Assembly (NCBI GenBank): GCA_900540375.1
Contig: UQFS01000052.1
Location: forward strand, 1-8,015
Source: an uncultured Prevotella sp.
Lineage (GTDB): Bacteria; Bacteroidota; Bacteroidia; Bacteroidales; Bacteroidaceae
Reading direction: 5' to 3'
Length of the DNA stretch: 8,015 bases
Part shown: piece by piece, positions 1 through 6,889 of the stretch
How the letters are laid out: the number at the start of each line of letters is the position of its first letter
Numbering within the stretch: the first letter of the stretch is position 1
The notes under the pieces: generated by a model
The model's input: only the letters and a program-made list of their open reading frames with translations
The model's database searches: none
What the model was told of the DNA's origin: nothing
Program-made: the position numbers and the translations under genes

Positions 1-52
1 AACTCAACGGGTGATATCAGCCTCTGTTTCTCGGAACATCTAACTGGACACC
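1..52 (+). mobile_element. Possible terminal end of an insertion sequence (edge of window)
   Basis: The receptor reading frame loses all SusC similarity at about position 55, and none of the three minus-strand frames to its left resembles the missing barrel. One plus-strand frame (positions 2-43) reads TQRVISASVSRNI and then stops, followed a few bases later by GGACACCCTA. A reading frame that stops just inside a DNA end is how a transposase C-terminus meets its terminal inverted repeat, so an IS interrupting the receptor is a reasonable inference. I cannot name the family, and only one end is visible, so neither the inverted repeat nor a target duplication can be confirmed. A deletion or rearrangement junction is the main alternative. 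Confidence 0.35.
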
Positions 53-2798
53 CTAGTTATTTGGATAATGGGTTATCTTGGTCCGTGCATCAGAAAGATT
101 GGCTGTTACACTATAAAAAAGACCGTTATTTAATGTGTCATGCCATCCTATCTGGAGCTCCCATCCGTTTGTTCTTAGGTCGGTATTGTTGGTCACAGGC
201 ACGCTTGTTCCAAGAATGTCAGGCAGTTCTGGAGCATTGCCCACCATATCTTTTGTGTTTCGCACATAATAATCGAAAGAACCGGTCAAGCGGTTGTTAA
301 GCAATGTAAAATCAAGACCAACATTGTAACTCTCAACCTTTTCCCATGAAAGTAAAGCCGATACAAGTCCAGGTGCTGCCGTTATGTCTGACGATCCTCC
401 GTTTTGGAGCCATGTTCCTGCCGATGAAGAATAAGTAATCGTTTGGTAGGTTTGATACCAATTGGTGATGTTCTGGTTTCCAAGCGAGCCATACGAGAGG
501 CGCAGCTTCAAATTGTCTAGCCATGAACGGGTATCCTTCATGAAGGGCTCTTCGGAAATGCGCCATCCCACTGAGAACGATGGGAAAGTGCGCCACATTT
601 TGTTGCGACGGAAACGTGATGTACCGTCATAACGAAGATTTGCCTCGAGCAGATAACGCTCCATGTAGTTGTAGTTTATGCGCCCGAAGAAACCTGCGGT
701 CTGCCATTGATCACGGGCACCACTCAAGACAGGTACGACACTGCTGCCATTGTAACTTATGCCATTGGTGAGGTCTATTTCTGGTTTGTCAGGGTTTAGT
801 AATCCGTCACGACGCTCAGAGAACGACAAGCGCTTTAATTGTTCAGTCTGGAAACCTGCCATTACATGGAAATTATGCTTTTGGGCAAAATCCCATGAAT
901 ATTCAGAATAGACTTGAAAGTTAAGATATTTGTCTTTAAGTTCGCTCTCCTTGTCGTAAGAAGTCTGGTTCTTAACAACAGTTTCTTGAGACGGGGTATG
1001 ATTGTAAGTATATTTGCGTACTTCTTGCCCTGTTGTATTGTCTACTTTATAATTAAAATTAACATGTGTTTGCCAATTCTTTATAGGCTCTATAATAAAG
1101 TCTATCTGATGGCTTGTGATATCGCGCTCACTTGTTGTTTGTCCGCCATCACGTAAATCCAGTGCTGGAGACGGTGAAGAATAGATATACCCATTACGAT
1201 CATAGAGAGGCAATGTAGGCCATCCCTGACGGATGATATCGTCGTATAAACTACTTGTCAATACGGTTGGACGCTGGAATTTGTTGTACGAATAGCGCAT
1301 ATAATAACTCATGGACAACCATGACGTAACCTGAGACGTTATTTTGGCAGTGCCAGTCATTCTGCGGTGATTCTCTGTACCAAAATTAATGAAGCCATCA
1401 TTGTCCAGCAAGTTGAATGATGTATAATAGTTGAAGACCTTTGAGCCTCCGCTTATGCTGGCGTTATGCTCCTGAGCGAATGCGGTGTTCTTGTAGACAA
1501 TGCCGTACCAGTCATTGTCATCATACCCATAGCTGTAACCATCGCCCCAAATGGACGAATTATTAGGGTCTACAGGAAGAGAATATATGAGTGTACCATC
1601 AGCTTTTTGACGGGTACCAGGTCCGTAAGGCTTAGCGCTACGCCATTCCTGAATACGCTGGACAAGTTCGGAATTGAAATATACGCTTTGTCCAGAGTTT
1701 GTTTGGGCATCATTGATAAATGAAACAAAATCTAAGGAATTCATGGAATGCTTTTCGCGGACCATGTTGCTGAAGCGGAAGCTGTTGTTGTAGTTGATGC
1801 GCGTCTTACCGCCATGATCACCGTTCTTAGTGGTGATGAGAATAACACCAAAAGGAGCACGAGAGCCATAGATAGAAGAAGCTGCTGCATCCTTCAATAC
1901 GGAGATGTTATCAATGTCTTGCGGATTGATTGTGTTGATGTCACCTTCCACTCCATCAATCAATACTAAAGGCGAACCGCTTGAGCCCTGACCGATAGTG
2001 CCGGTACCACGTATATTAATATTCATAGTGGAGCCCACCTCACCACTGTTTGCCGTAATTTGGAGTCCTGGCACTACGCCTTGCAAAGCCTCCGTGACAT
2101 TCTTCACCGGACGCTCTGCCAAGTCTTCACCACTTACAGTAGCCACAGCTCCTGTTAGGTCAAGTTTCTTCTGTGTACCAAAACCTACAACGACAACTTC
2201 GTCAAGCGAATGGTCTGATGGCTCCATCACAACATCCATTGAACGCTGTGCCTTAAGAGTCAAGTTGTCATAACCAACGTAAGAAATGGTCAGATTAGAT
2301 CCAATAGGTGCATCAAGCGAGAAATTGCCGTTAATGTCAGTGACAGCTCCCACTGTGCCGTCTTGACTCTTTACGACAGCACCAATGACTGGGTCGCCGC
2401 TCTTGTCAACAACTGTACCACTGACTTTTGTCTTTGCCTGCTGACTCTTGTTATTAACAGGTGCAGGGGTGTTGGTAGTTTCCTTCTTTGTGAGGACGAT
2501 GGTTTTGTCCACCAACTTGTAGCCGATGTCGGTACCGGCAAAGAGCTTGGCGAGGGCTTTGTGCAGGCTCTCGTTTTTCATACTGACCTTTACCGAGCGG
2601 TTGGTGTTGAGTTGTGAGTTGTTGTAGAAGAATTTGTAGCCTGTCTGTTTCTCTATTTGTGCCATTGCATTGGCGAGAGTGGTGGTTTGGCTCTTGATGG
2701 TAACATGCTGAGCCATAGCCGAGATACAGAAGAGACTGCAAATTATAAAAAAACGTTAATTTTCTCACAAAAGTAGATTTGCCAATGTTTTTTTTCAT
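53..2798 (-). pseudogene. SusC/RagA-family TonB-dependent outer-membrane receptor with STN domain; 5' frameshift and C-terminal truncation
   Basis: This encodes an outer-membrane TonB-dependent transporter of the SusC type, which imports glycans or peptides with a SusD lipoprotein. The long open frame runs from ATG 2716 to TAG 53 (887 codons). In its numbering, residues 5-75 are an STN signalling domain, about 97-165 a carboxypeptidase-regulatory-like domain, DEVVVVGFGTQKK at 172-184 the TonB-box region, about 185-300 the plug with the SusC signature (LIDGV; SVLKDAAASSIYGSRA), and the rest beta-barrel. ATG 2716 is not the natural start. Upstream in the same frame lies FFIICSLFCISA, a signal-peptide core with no start codon. 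The start is ATG 2798 in another frame (MKKNIGKSTFVRKLTFF), and removing one base from the 7-A run at 2747-2753 joins the two into a perfect signal peptide ending AMA|Q. SusC proteins are usually about 1000-1100 residues, so roughly 100-200 C-terminal residues are missing. No SusD gene is visible. FecR lies 171 bp upstream on the same strand, so this is the likely target of the signalling pair. Family call is near certain; loss of function is inferred. Confidence 0.9.
2747..2753 (-). other. Homopolymer frameshift site in the receptor signal peptide
   Basis: A run of seven A (seven T on the coding strand) lies inside the hydrophobic core of the receptor signal peptide. With seven bases, the frame starting at ATG 2798 runs out of the receptor frame. 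With six, it reads KLTFFIICSLFCISAMAQ straight into the STN domain. The receptor frame itself meets a TAA just upstream of the run, which places the lesion here. It may be a mutation, a slippage-type phase switch, or a sequencing error. Confidence 0.75.
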
Positions 2799-2969
2799 AC
2801 CTTTGAAGCGTTTTGATAAATTTTGATTGTCTGCGCTTTGCAGATGATTGAATGAGTTAGCTCCATGCGGGAGGATGCGCCAACATCCTTCTGCATGTTT
2901 TGTTTAAGAGGTGTCTTTTGATGTCATATACATATAGTTTTTAGCGGGGTTAAACATTATGTTGCTGCC
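2799..2969 (-). promoter_or_regulatory. Receptor upstream region without a recognisable housekeeping promoter
   Basis: These 171 bp separate the end of the FecR gene from the receptor start at 2798. I found no TAnnTTTG box on the minus strand, which fits a receptor transcribed by an ECF sigma factor instead of the housekeeping sigma. An AAAGG sits 2-6 bases before ATG 2798 and is a possible ribosome binding site. The stretch contains a 14-bp hairpin (2864-2897) and a small hairpin with arms TCTGC/GCAGA (2830-2844). No gene is visible. That the receptor promoter lies here is inference from position. Confidence 0.4.
2864..2905 (+). terminator. Long hairpin followed by a T-rich run (terminator-like on the plus strand)
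   Basis: Arms CATGCGGGAGGATG (2864-2877) and CATCCTTCTGCATG (2884-2897) pair over 14 bp around the 6-base loop CGCCAA. Two of the pairs are G-T, which work as G-U wobbles only in RNA made from the plus strand; on the minus strand they become A-C mismatches. The plus strand continues TTTTGTTT (2898-2905), giving the form of an intrinsic terminator. No plus-strand gene precedes it, so it could stop antisense transcription through the receptor region, or be a leftover of a mobile element. Confidence 0.45.
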
Positions 2970-3986
2970 TCAATAGACTTCTATTGTCTCGGGGGCTTCA
3001 TTGTCATTATTGTTGTTAATGTGACGGAAGTGCATGTTGGAAGACAGCGAGAGTATCTCCAAAACCCTTTCCAACCTCTGCCGGCTCATTGTGCCGGTGA
3101 AGGAGTTGGAGTACACCTTATTATTACGCACATTGAAGACTACGCCATACCGTTTTGAGAGCATGTGCAAGACTTCCCTTACAGGGGTATTGCGGAAGAT
3201 AAGCAATCCGTCTTTCCACGAGGTCACTACGTCGAGCTCTGCATTGCTGACTGTTGCCTTACGTGTTGATGCTGAGTAAGTTATCTGCTTACCGGGCTCC
3301 ATCTCTTCTTCTTTCCATCTGCCACCAACGGCTAAATAGCTGAGAGACACGGAGCCTTCTTCTAAAGTGGTGACGACCTGTCCTTCGTCGGGCGATGCGT
3401 CTAAATTGAAGTGGGTGCCATAGACTTTCACCTTTGCCTTATAAGGCGTGCTGACCACGAATGGGTGGCGATTGTCCTTAGACACGGCAAAATATGCCTC
3501 ACCGCTAAGGCTCACATCACGGGTCTTACCAAAGAACTTCTCAGGATAGGCAATACGGCTGTCTGAATTGAGATTGACCACAGTGCCGTCGGGCAGCGTC
3601 AGCTTTGCTGTCATGCCAGGGTTGGTGGAGTAAGACATCATGGGGATGGGCTCTACGCGGAGGCTTTTGTAAAGTTGAATGACGGTGACAAACAATAGAG
3701 GTATAAAGAGTATTGCTGCCACTTTCTCCACCTTGTCCAGCACTTTCTTCCACTGACTGTGGCGATATTTCCTGACCACTTGCTTATAAGCTTCCTCGGT
3801 ATCGGTATTTTCCAACACATAGAGATAGTCGGCAGAGATGTAGATGTCTGCCATATTTTCGGCAATGGCACGGTTGTCAGGTGAAGCGTTTATCCACGCT
3901 TCCACTGCCAAAACTTGCTCACCAGTGAGCTTTCCCTCAAAATACAGAGGTAGAAGTTTTTCTATATGCTGGTCTTGTTGCTTCAT
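2970..3986 (-). CDS. FecR-family anti-sigma factor (inner-membrane signal transducer)
   Basis: This is the anti-sigma factor of a TonB-dependent transducer system. It sits in the inner membrane, holds an ECF sigma factor through its cytoplasmic N-terminus, and contacts the receptor STN domain through its periplasmic part. Of 338 residues, 1-85 form the cytoplasmic anti-sigma region (with YFEGKLTGEQ at 15-24), about 88-107 are one hydrophobic membrane segment (AAILFIPLLFVTVIQLY), about 124-218 are the FecR domain (LTLPDGTVVNLN; FGKTRDVSLSGEAYFAV; VYGTHFNLDA), and about 262-322 match the C-terminal DUF4974-type, STN-like fold (FRNTPVREVLHMLSKRYGV). Length and domain order are normal and the frame is intact. 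The start ATG 3986 has AAGGA just before it. The sigma gene is divergent, 136 bp away, whereas in the Bacteroides pairs I know the sigma gene normally precedes fecR on the same strand. The receptor lies downstream on the same strand. Identity is firm; the partner assignment is inferred from position. Confidence 0.94.
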   Translation of the reverse strand: MKQQDQHIEKLLPLYFEGKLTGEQVLAVEAWINASPDNRAIAENMADIYISADYLYVLENTDTEEAYKQVVRKYRHSQWKKVLDKVEKVAAILFIPLLFVTVIQLYKSLRVEPIPMMSYSTNPGMTAKLTLPDGTVVNLNSDSRIAYPEKFFGKTRDVSLSGEAYFAVSKDNRHPFVVSTPYKAKVKVYGTHFNLDASPDEGQVVTTLEEGSVSLSYLAVGGRWKEEEMEPGKQITYSASTRKATVSNAELDVVTSWKDGLLIFRNTPVREVLHMLSKRYGVVFNVRNNKVYSNSFTGTMSRQRLERVLEILSLSSNMHFRHINNNNDNEAPETIEVY

Positions 3987-4001
3987 ATCCTTTTTTAGGA
4001 T
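3987..4001 (-). promoter_or_regulatory. Small hairpin over the FecR ribosome binding site
   Basis: Directly before the FecR start codon the coding strand reads ATCCTAAAAAAGGAT, with 5-bp arms ATCCT/AGGAT and an A5 loop. The right arm contains the AAGGA that would serve as ribosome binding site, so pairing would partly hide it. The stem is short and the effect, if any, would be weak. Confidence 0.25.
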
Positions 4002-4020
4002 GTTTTCTATATATATTTAA

Positions 4021-4044
4021 GACGGACTAAAAAGGAATGTTCCT
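4021..4044 (-). promoter_or_regulatory. Palindrome and possible ECF-type promoter upstream of FecR
   Basis: AGGAATGTTCCT (4033-4044) has 5-bp inverted arms around TG in the divergent FecR/sigma spacer. Read on the minus strand it includes GGAAC, and 14 bases further on comes CGTC (4021-4024). GGAAC and CGTC resemble ECF -35 and -10 elements, but the spacing is shorter than the usual 15-17, so this is only a candidate for autoregulation of FecR. Confidence 0.25.
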
Positions 4045-4063
4045 AAAAAATATTCGATATTTT

Positions 4064-4094
4064 TTTGCAAATAAATCATTTTACCCTATCTTTG
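4064..4094 (+). promoter_or_regulatory. Bacteroides-type housekeeping promoter for the ECF sigma gene
   Basis: TTTG at 4064-4067 and TATCTTTG at 4087-4094 are 19 bases apart, matching the Bacteroidetes sigma-ABfr consensus TTTG-N19..21-TAnnTTTG exactly. Transcription would begin about 20 bases before the sigma start codon at 4123, giving a short leader. This indicates that the sigma gene is made constitutively, with control through its anti-sigma factor. Confidence 0.75.
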
Positions 4095-4122
4095 CAACAC
4101 AATCCTGTTGAGAAATTGAATA

Positions 4123-4707
4123 ATGGACGTGGAAAAGACTAATTCTGCAATTGAGGACGAGAGGCTGCTTGCCCTTCTACGAGAAGGGGACAAGGAGGCT
4201 TTTTCTGCCATTTTCCACAAATATTACAAGCCTTTGTGTGCCTATGCTTACCAGTTTGTAAGCTTAGAAGATGTGGAGGAGATTGTGCAAGACCTCATGC
4301 TGTGGCTATGGCAAAACCGTGAGTCGCTTTTCATCAGGTCGAGCCTGCGTTCTTACCTCTACAGGGCTATTCGGCTGCGTTGCCTGACCCGCATTGAGCA
4401 AAATGTGGCTAAAAGACGCATGGAGTCGATATATAGGGAAAGGATAAAGGATAATCAAGTGATTCAGCCTGAAGAATGCCAAACGGAGGAGCTATTAAAA
4501 AGAATTAATGAAGCGGTAGACCGGCTGCCTGAGAAATTCAAGGAAGCCTTTGTGCTCCACCGCTTCAAGGATTGTTCTTATAAAGAGATAGCCCAACAGC
4601 TGAACATTTCGCCCAAGACTGTGGACTATCGAATACAGCAAGCCCTCAAAATATTGAAGGAGGACTTCAAGGATTATTTTCCGGTACTACTATTGGTGTT
4701 TGGGTGA
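4123..4707 (+). CDS. RNA polymerase ECF-type sigma-70 factor (FecI/RpoE-like)
   Basis: This sigma factor directs RNA polymerase to a small set of promoters, most likely those of the nearby SusC-type receptor operon. Its 194 residues are a normal ECF length. Region 2 spans about 24-90 (FSAIFHKYYKPLCAYAYQFV, then DVEEIVQDLMLWLWQNR, which holds core binding and -10 recognition). Region 4 spans about 122-178 (LPEKFKEAFVLHRFKDCSYKE, then a helix-turn-helix around 150-172 with IAQQLNISPKTVDYRI for -35 recognition). Region 3 is absent, as expected for the class. A clear housekeeping promoter lies just upstream; the ribosome binding site is weak, as is common in Bacteroidetes. The gene is divergent from FecR and convergent with the M13 peptidase, 52 bp from its stop. 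The frame is intact. The C-terminus FPVLLLVFG is oddly hydrophobic. The ECF identity is near certain; target genes are inferred. Confidence 0.95.
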   Translation: MDVEKTNSAIEDERLLALLREGDKEAFSAIFHKYYKPLCAYAYQFVSLEDVEEIVQDLMLWLWQNRESLFIRSSLRSYLYRAIRLRCLTRIEQNVAKRRMESIYRERIKDNQVIQPEECQTEELLKRINEAVDRLPEKFKEAFVLHRFKDCSYKEIAQQLNISPKTVDYRIQQALKILKEDFKDYFPVLLLVFG

Positions 4708-4725
4708 AAACAGTTGGGACACATT

Positions 4726-4740
4726 GAGCCTGGAAGGCTC
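4726..4740. terminator. Short hairpin between the convergent sigma and peptidase genes
   Basis: GAGCCT and AGGCTC pair over 6 bp around GGA, in the 52-bp space where the sigma gene and the M13 peptidase gene converge. Position favours a shared terminator, but neither strand has a T run after the stem, so termination by this hairpin alone is doubtful. Confidence 0.35.
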
Positions 4741-4759
4741 GGTTGGACGGATATTCATT

Positions 4760-6828
4760 TTACCAGATGTGTGCGCGCTTATTCTTTGGCACAAACATCT
4801 TGTCACCCTTCTTCACCTTGAAGGCATCGTACCAAGCATCTATCATCGGGAGGGCAGCATTGACACGAGCAAAGTTAGGTGAGTGGACATCGACAGTGAG
4901 CAGATACTTTGTGTACTCATCAGTGGAGTTGGCAGCCCACACGCGAGCCCAAGCAAGGAAGAAGCGCTGCTCGGGAGTGAAGCCGTCTTTAGTTTGAGAT
5001 TTGAGGCTTGAGGTTTGAGATTTGAGATTTATGATTACCTTTAGCGCTATAGCCATTGCCGTAGAGTGAGTTTTGCAAAGCCTTAAAGGCAATGTTGAGA
5101 CCTCCATTGTCACCAATATTCTCGCCAAGCGTCTGCTGACCGTTGACCTTCACGCCCGGCAACACCTCGAACTGTGAAAACCAATCGGCAAGCACCTTGG
5201 TGCGAGCATCAAAGTTTTTCTTGTCCTGTGCTGTCCACCAGTTGCGCTGGTTGCCGTTCTTGTCAAACTGCGAGCCCTGGTCGTCAAAGCCGTGACTCAT
5301 CTCATGCCCAATCACTGCACCGATGCCACCATAGTTGGCTGCATCGTCTGCCGTCGGGTCGAAGAAAGGCGGCTGAAGGATGGCTGCTGGGAAGCAAATC
5401 TCATTTGTAGAAGGATTGTAGTAGGCATTGACTGTCTGCGGAGTCATGTCCCACTCGGTCTTGTCAACAGGCTTATTCACCTTTCGTGCCAACTCGTCGT
5501 CAATAGCCCAACGGCTGATATTGCACAAGTTCTGATAAAGGGAGAGGCTGTCTACAACCTGCAATCCATCATAGTTTTTCCACTTGTCAGGATAGCCTAT
5601 CTTGATGATGAAGTTGGCAAGCTTATCCTTAGCCTGTGCCTTGGTAGCTGGGCTCATCCATGTGAGACCGTCGATGCGCTGCCCCAGCGCTGTCTGCAAG
5701 TTGTGCACAAGCTCAAGCATACGTTTCTTGCTTGACTCAGGGAAATACTTCTCCACATAGAGCTTGCCGATAGCCTCACCAAGGGTGCCACTCACAAGGC
5801 TCACTGCACGCTTCCAACGCGGGCGGTCTTGCTTGACACCTGTGAGTACGCTGCTAAACTCGAACGATGCTTTGCGGAAATCATCGCTAAGTTGGCTTGC
5901 TGCCCCAGAGATAACCTTTGCCTCTGCGTATGTTTTAAGGTCGTCGAGTGAGGTCTCTGCAAGGATCTTCTCCACCTCATGGATAGGCTCGAGCTGACCA
6001 ACATCGACATAGTCGAAAGCCGAGAATCCGCTTGCAAGGAATACGTTGCCCCAGTCAATACCGGGGAAGTTAGTAATCAACTCAACATAAGACATCTTGT
6101 GGTAGTTGCCCTCAATGTCGCGCAACTTCACGCGGTCGTAGCTTGCCTTGGCTATGCGTGTCTCTATGCTCACCACAGCCTGCATCTTCTTTTCGGCTGC
6201 AGCCTCATCAGAGCCGGTAATCATGAACAATTTCTTGAGATAATTCTTATAAGCCTCAAGCACACGCTTGTTCTGTGCATCGTCAGACAGGTAATAGTCA
6301 CGAGTGCCAAGTCCGAGTCCGCCCTGACCTATGCTGACGATATTCCAAGCTGCATCTTTCTGGTCGGCACCCACACCGATGCCAAACATCATCGTGCTTT
6401 CGCCGTTGTGATCCAACTGCGCAGTGACGAGTTGGTATTCACGCTTGTCTTTGATGGCGTCAATGGCGTTGAGGGTTGGCTTCAACGGCGTCCAGCCCTC
6501 GCGATTAAGGCGTCCAGAGTCCATCATCAGGTTGTATAGGGAGCCTATCTTTTGCTCTATCGTGCCCTGCTTCTGTGGTTTTGAAGCATATTGCAAGATA
6601 ATGTCCTGAATGCGATTCTGATTTTGCTCATACAGGTCGATGAAAGCACCGTTGCTGGTGTGCTCTGCATCAAGAGGATGAGTCTTAAGCCATCCGCCGG
6701 CTGCATAGTGGTAGAAGTCATCGCCTGGCTTGACTGAAGTTCAAGTCAATGCCCGACGAGAGGTTATCTTGTGCAAATGCGCATGTAGCGCACAGCATAA
6801 GACCCGCTAAAAGAAGTTTTCTTTTCAT
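4760..6828 (-). pseudogene. M13-family zinc metallopeptidase (neprilysin/PepO-type), secreted; broken by two frameshifts
   Basis: M13 enzymes are zinc endopeptidases that cut peptides of limited size; bacterial forms like this are exported. The gene starts at ATG 6828 with signal peptide MKRKLLLAGLMLCATCAFA|Q. That frame soon stops; after one extra T near 6740-6741 it continues as SVKPGDDFYHYAAGGWLKTH, the normal M13 N-terminus. The main frame then runs to 4989. It contains NAYYNPSTNEICFPAAIL (substrate-binding strand), the zinc motif HEMSH (5292-5306) in VIGHEMSHGFDDQG, and the third zinc ligand in GENIGDNGG (glutamate codon 5121-5123). A 40-bp repeat block (4991-5030) shifts the frame again. 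The C-terminal part follows in another frame: KDGFTPEQRFFLAWARVWA, DVHSP and RVN (transition-state His and Arg) and the family's terminal tryptophan in RAHIW. Joined, it would be about 675 residues, normal for M13. The repeat insertion removes catalytic residues, so the product should be inactive. The recombinase stop is 61 bp upstream on the same strand. Confidence 0.9.
4991..5030. repeat. Tandem heptamer repeat inserted in the M13 peptidase gene
   Basis: Forty bases consist of AGTTT plus five 7-bp units: GAGATTT, GAGGCTT, GAGGTTT, GAGATTT, GAGATTT. The block sits exactly between the codons for SAKGNH and KDGFTPEQ, which are close together in M13 proteins. Forty is not a multiple of three, so it throws the peptidase out of frame. 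Its translation on the minus strand is the KSQISNLKPQISN type of low-complexity tail that I recall at the ends of some Bacteroidales proteins. I saw no second copy in the window. Confidence 0.85.
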
Positions 6829-6851
6829 GTTGTATATTTAAAAATTCAGTA

Positions 6852-6883
6852 CAAAGGTACTAAGGAGTTTCCAAACAGCCAAA
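6852..6883 (-). promoter_or_regulatory. Bacteroides-type promoter for the M13 peptidase gene
   Basis: On the minus strand, TTTG (6880-6883) and TACCTTTG (6852-6859) are separated by 20 bases, a full match to TTTG-N19..21-TAnnTTTG. It lies between the recombinase stop and the peptidase start at 6828, leaving a leader of roughly 17 bases. The peptidase therefore has its own promoter although its coding sequence is now broken. Confidence 0.75.
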
Positions 6884-6889
6884 GGATTG

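Noticed and set aside
61..300. Plus-strand open frame opposite the receptor 3' end, continuing open to the left edge
   Set aside because: It lies fully antisense to well-supported SusC coding sequence and its translation resembles no protein family; openness through the edge is by chance. Only the other frame at 2-43 was kept, at low confidence, as a transposase end.
53..2716. Receptor as a complete 887-residue protein starting at Met 2716
   Set aside because: That start omits the signal peptide, which is present just upstream in sequence but split between frames, and the C-terminal barrel strands are missing; an outer-membrane protein could not be made from it as read.
2830..2844. TCTGC-GCTTT-GCAGA hairpin upstream of the receptor as an operator or terminator
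   Set aside because: A 5-bp stem with no T run is expected by chance; mentioned only as part of the spacer description.
4991..5030. CRISPR-like array
   Set aside because: The units are 7 bp and directly tandem with no spacers, so this is a simple tandem repeat.
5979..6539. 186-codon plus-strand open frame
   Set aside because: It is antisense to the conserved M13 peptidase frame, with no recognisable domain; a shadow of the real gene.
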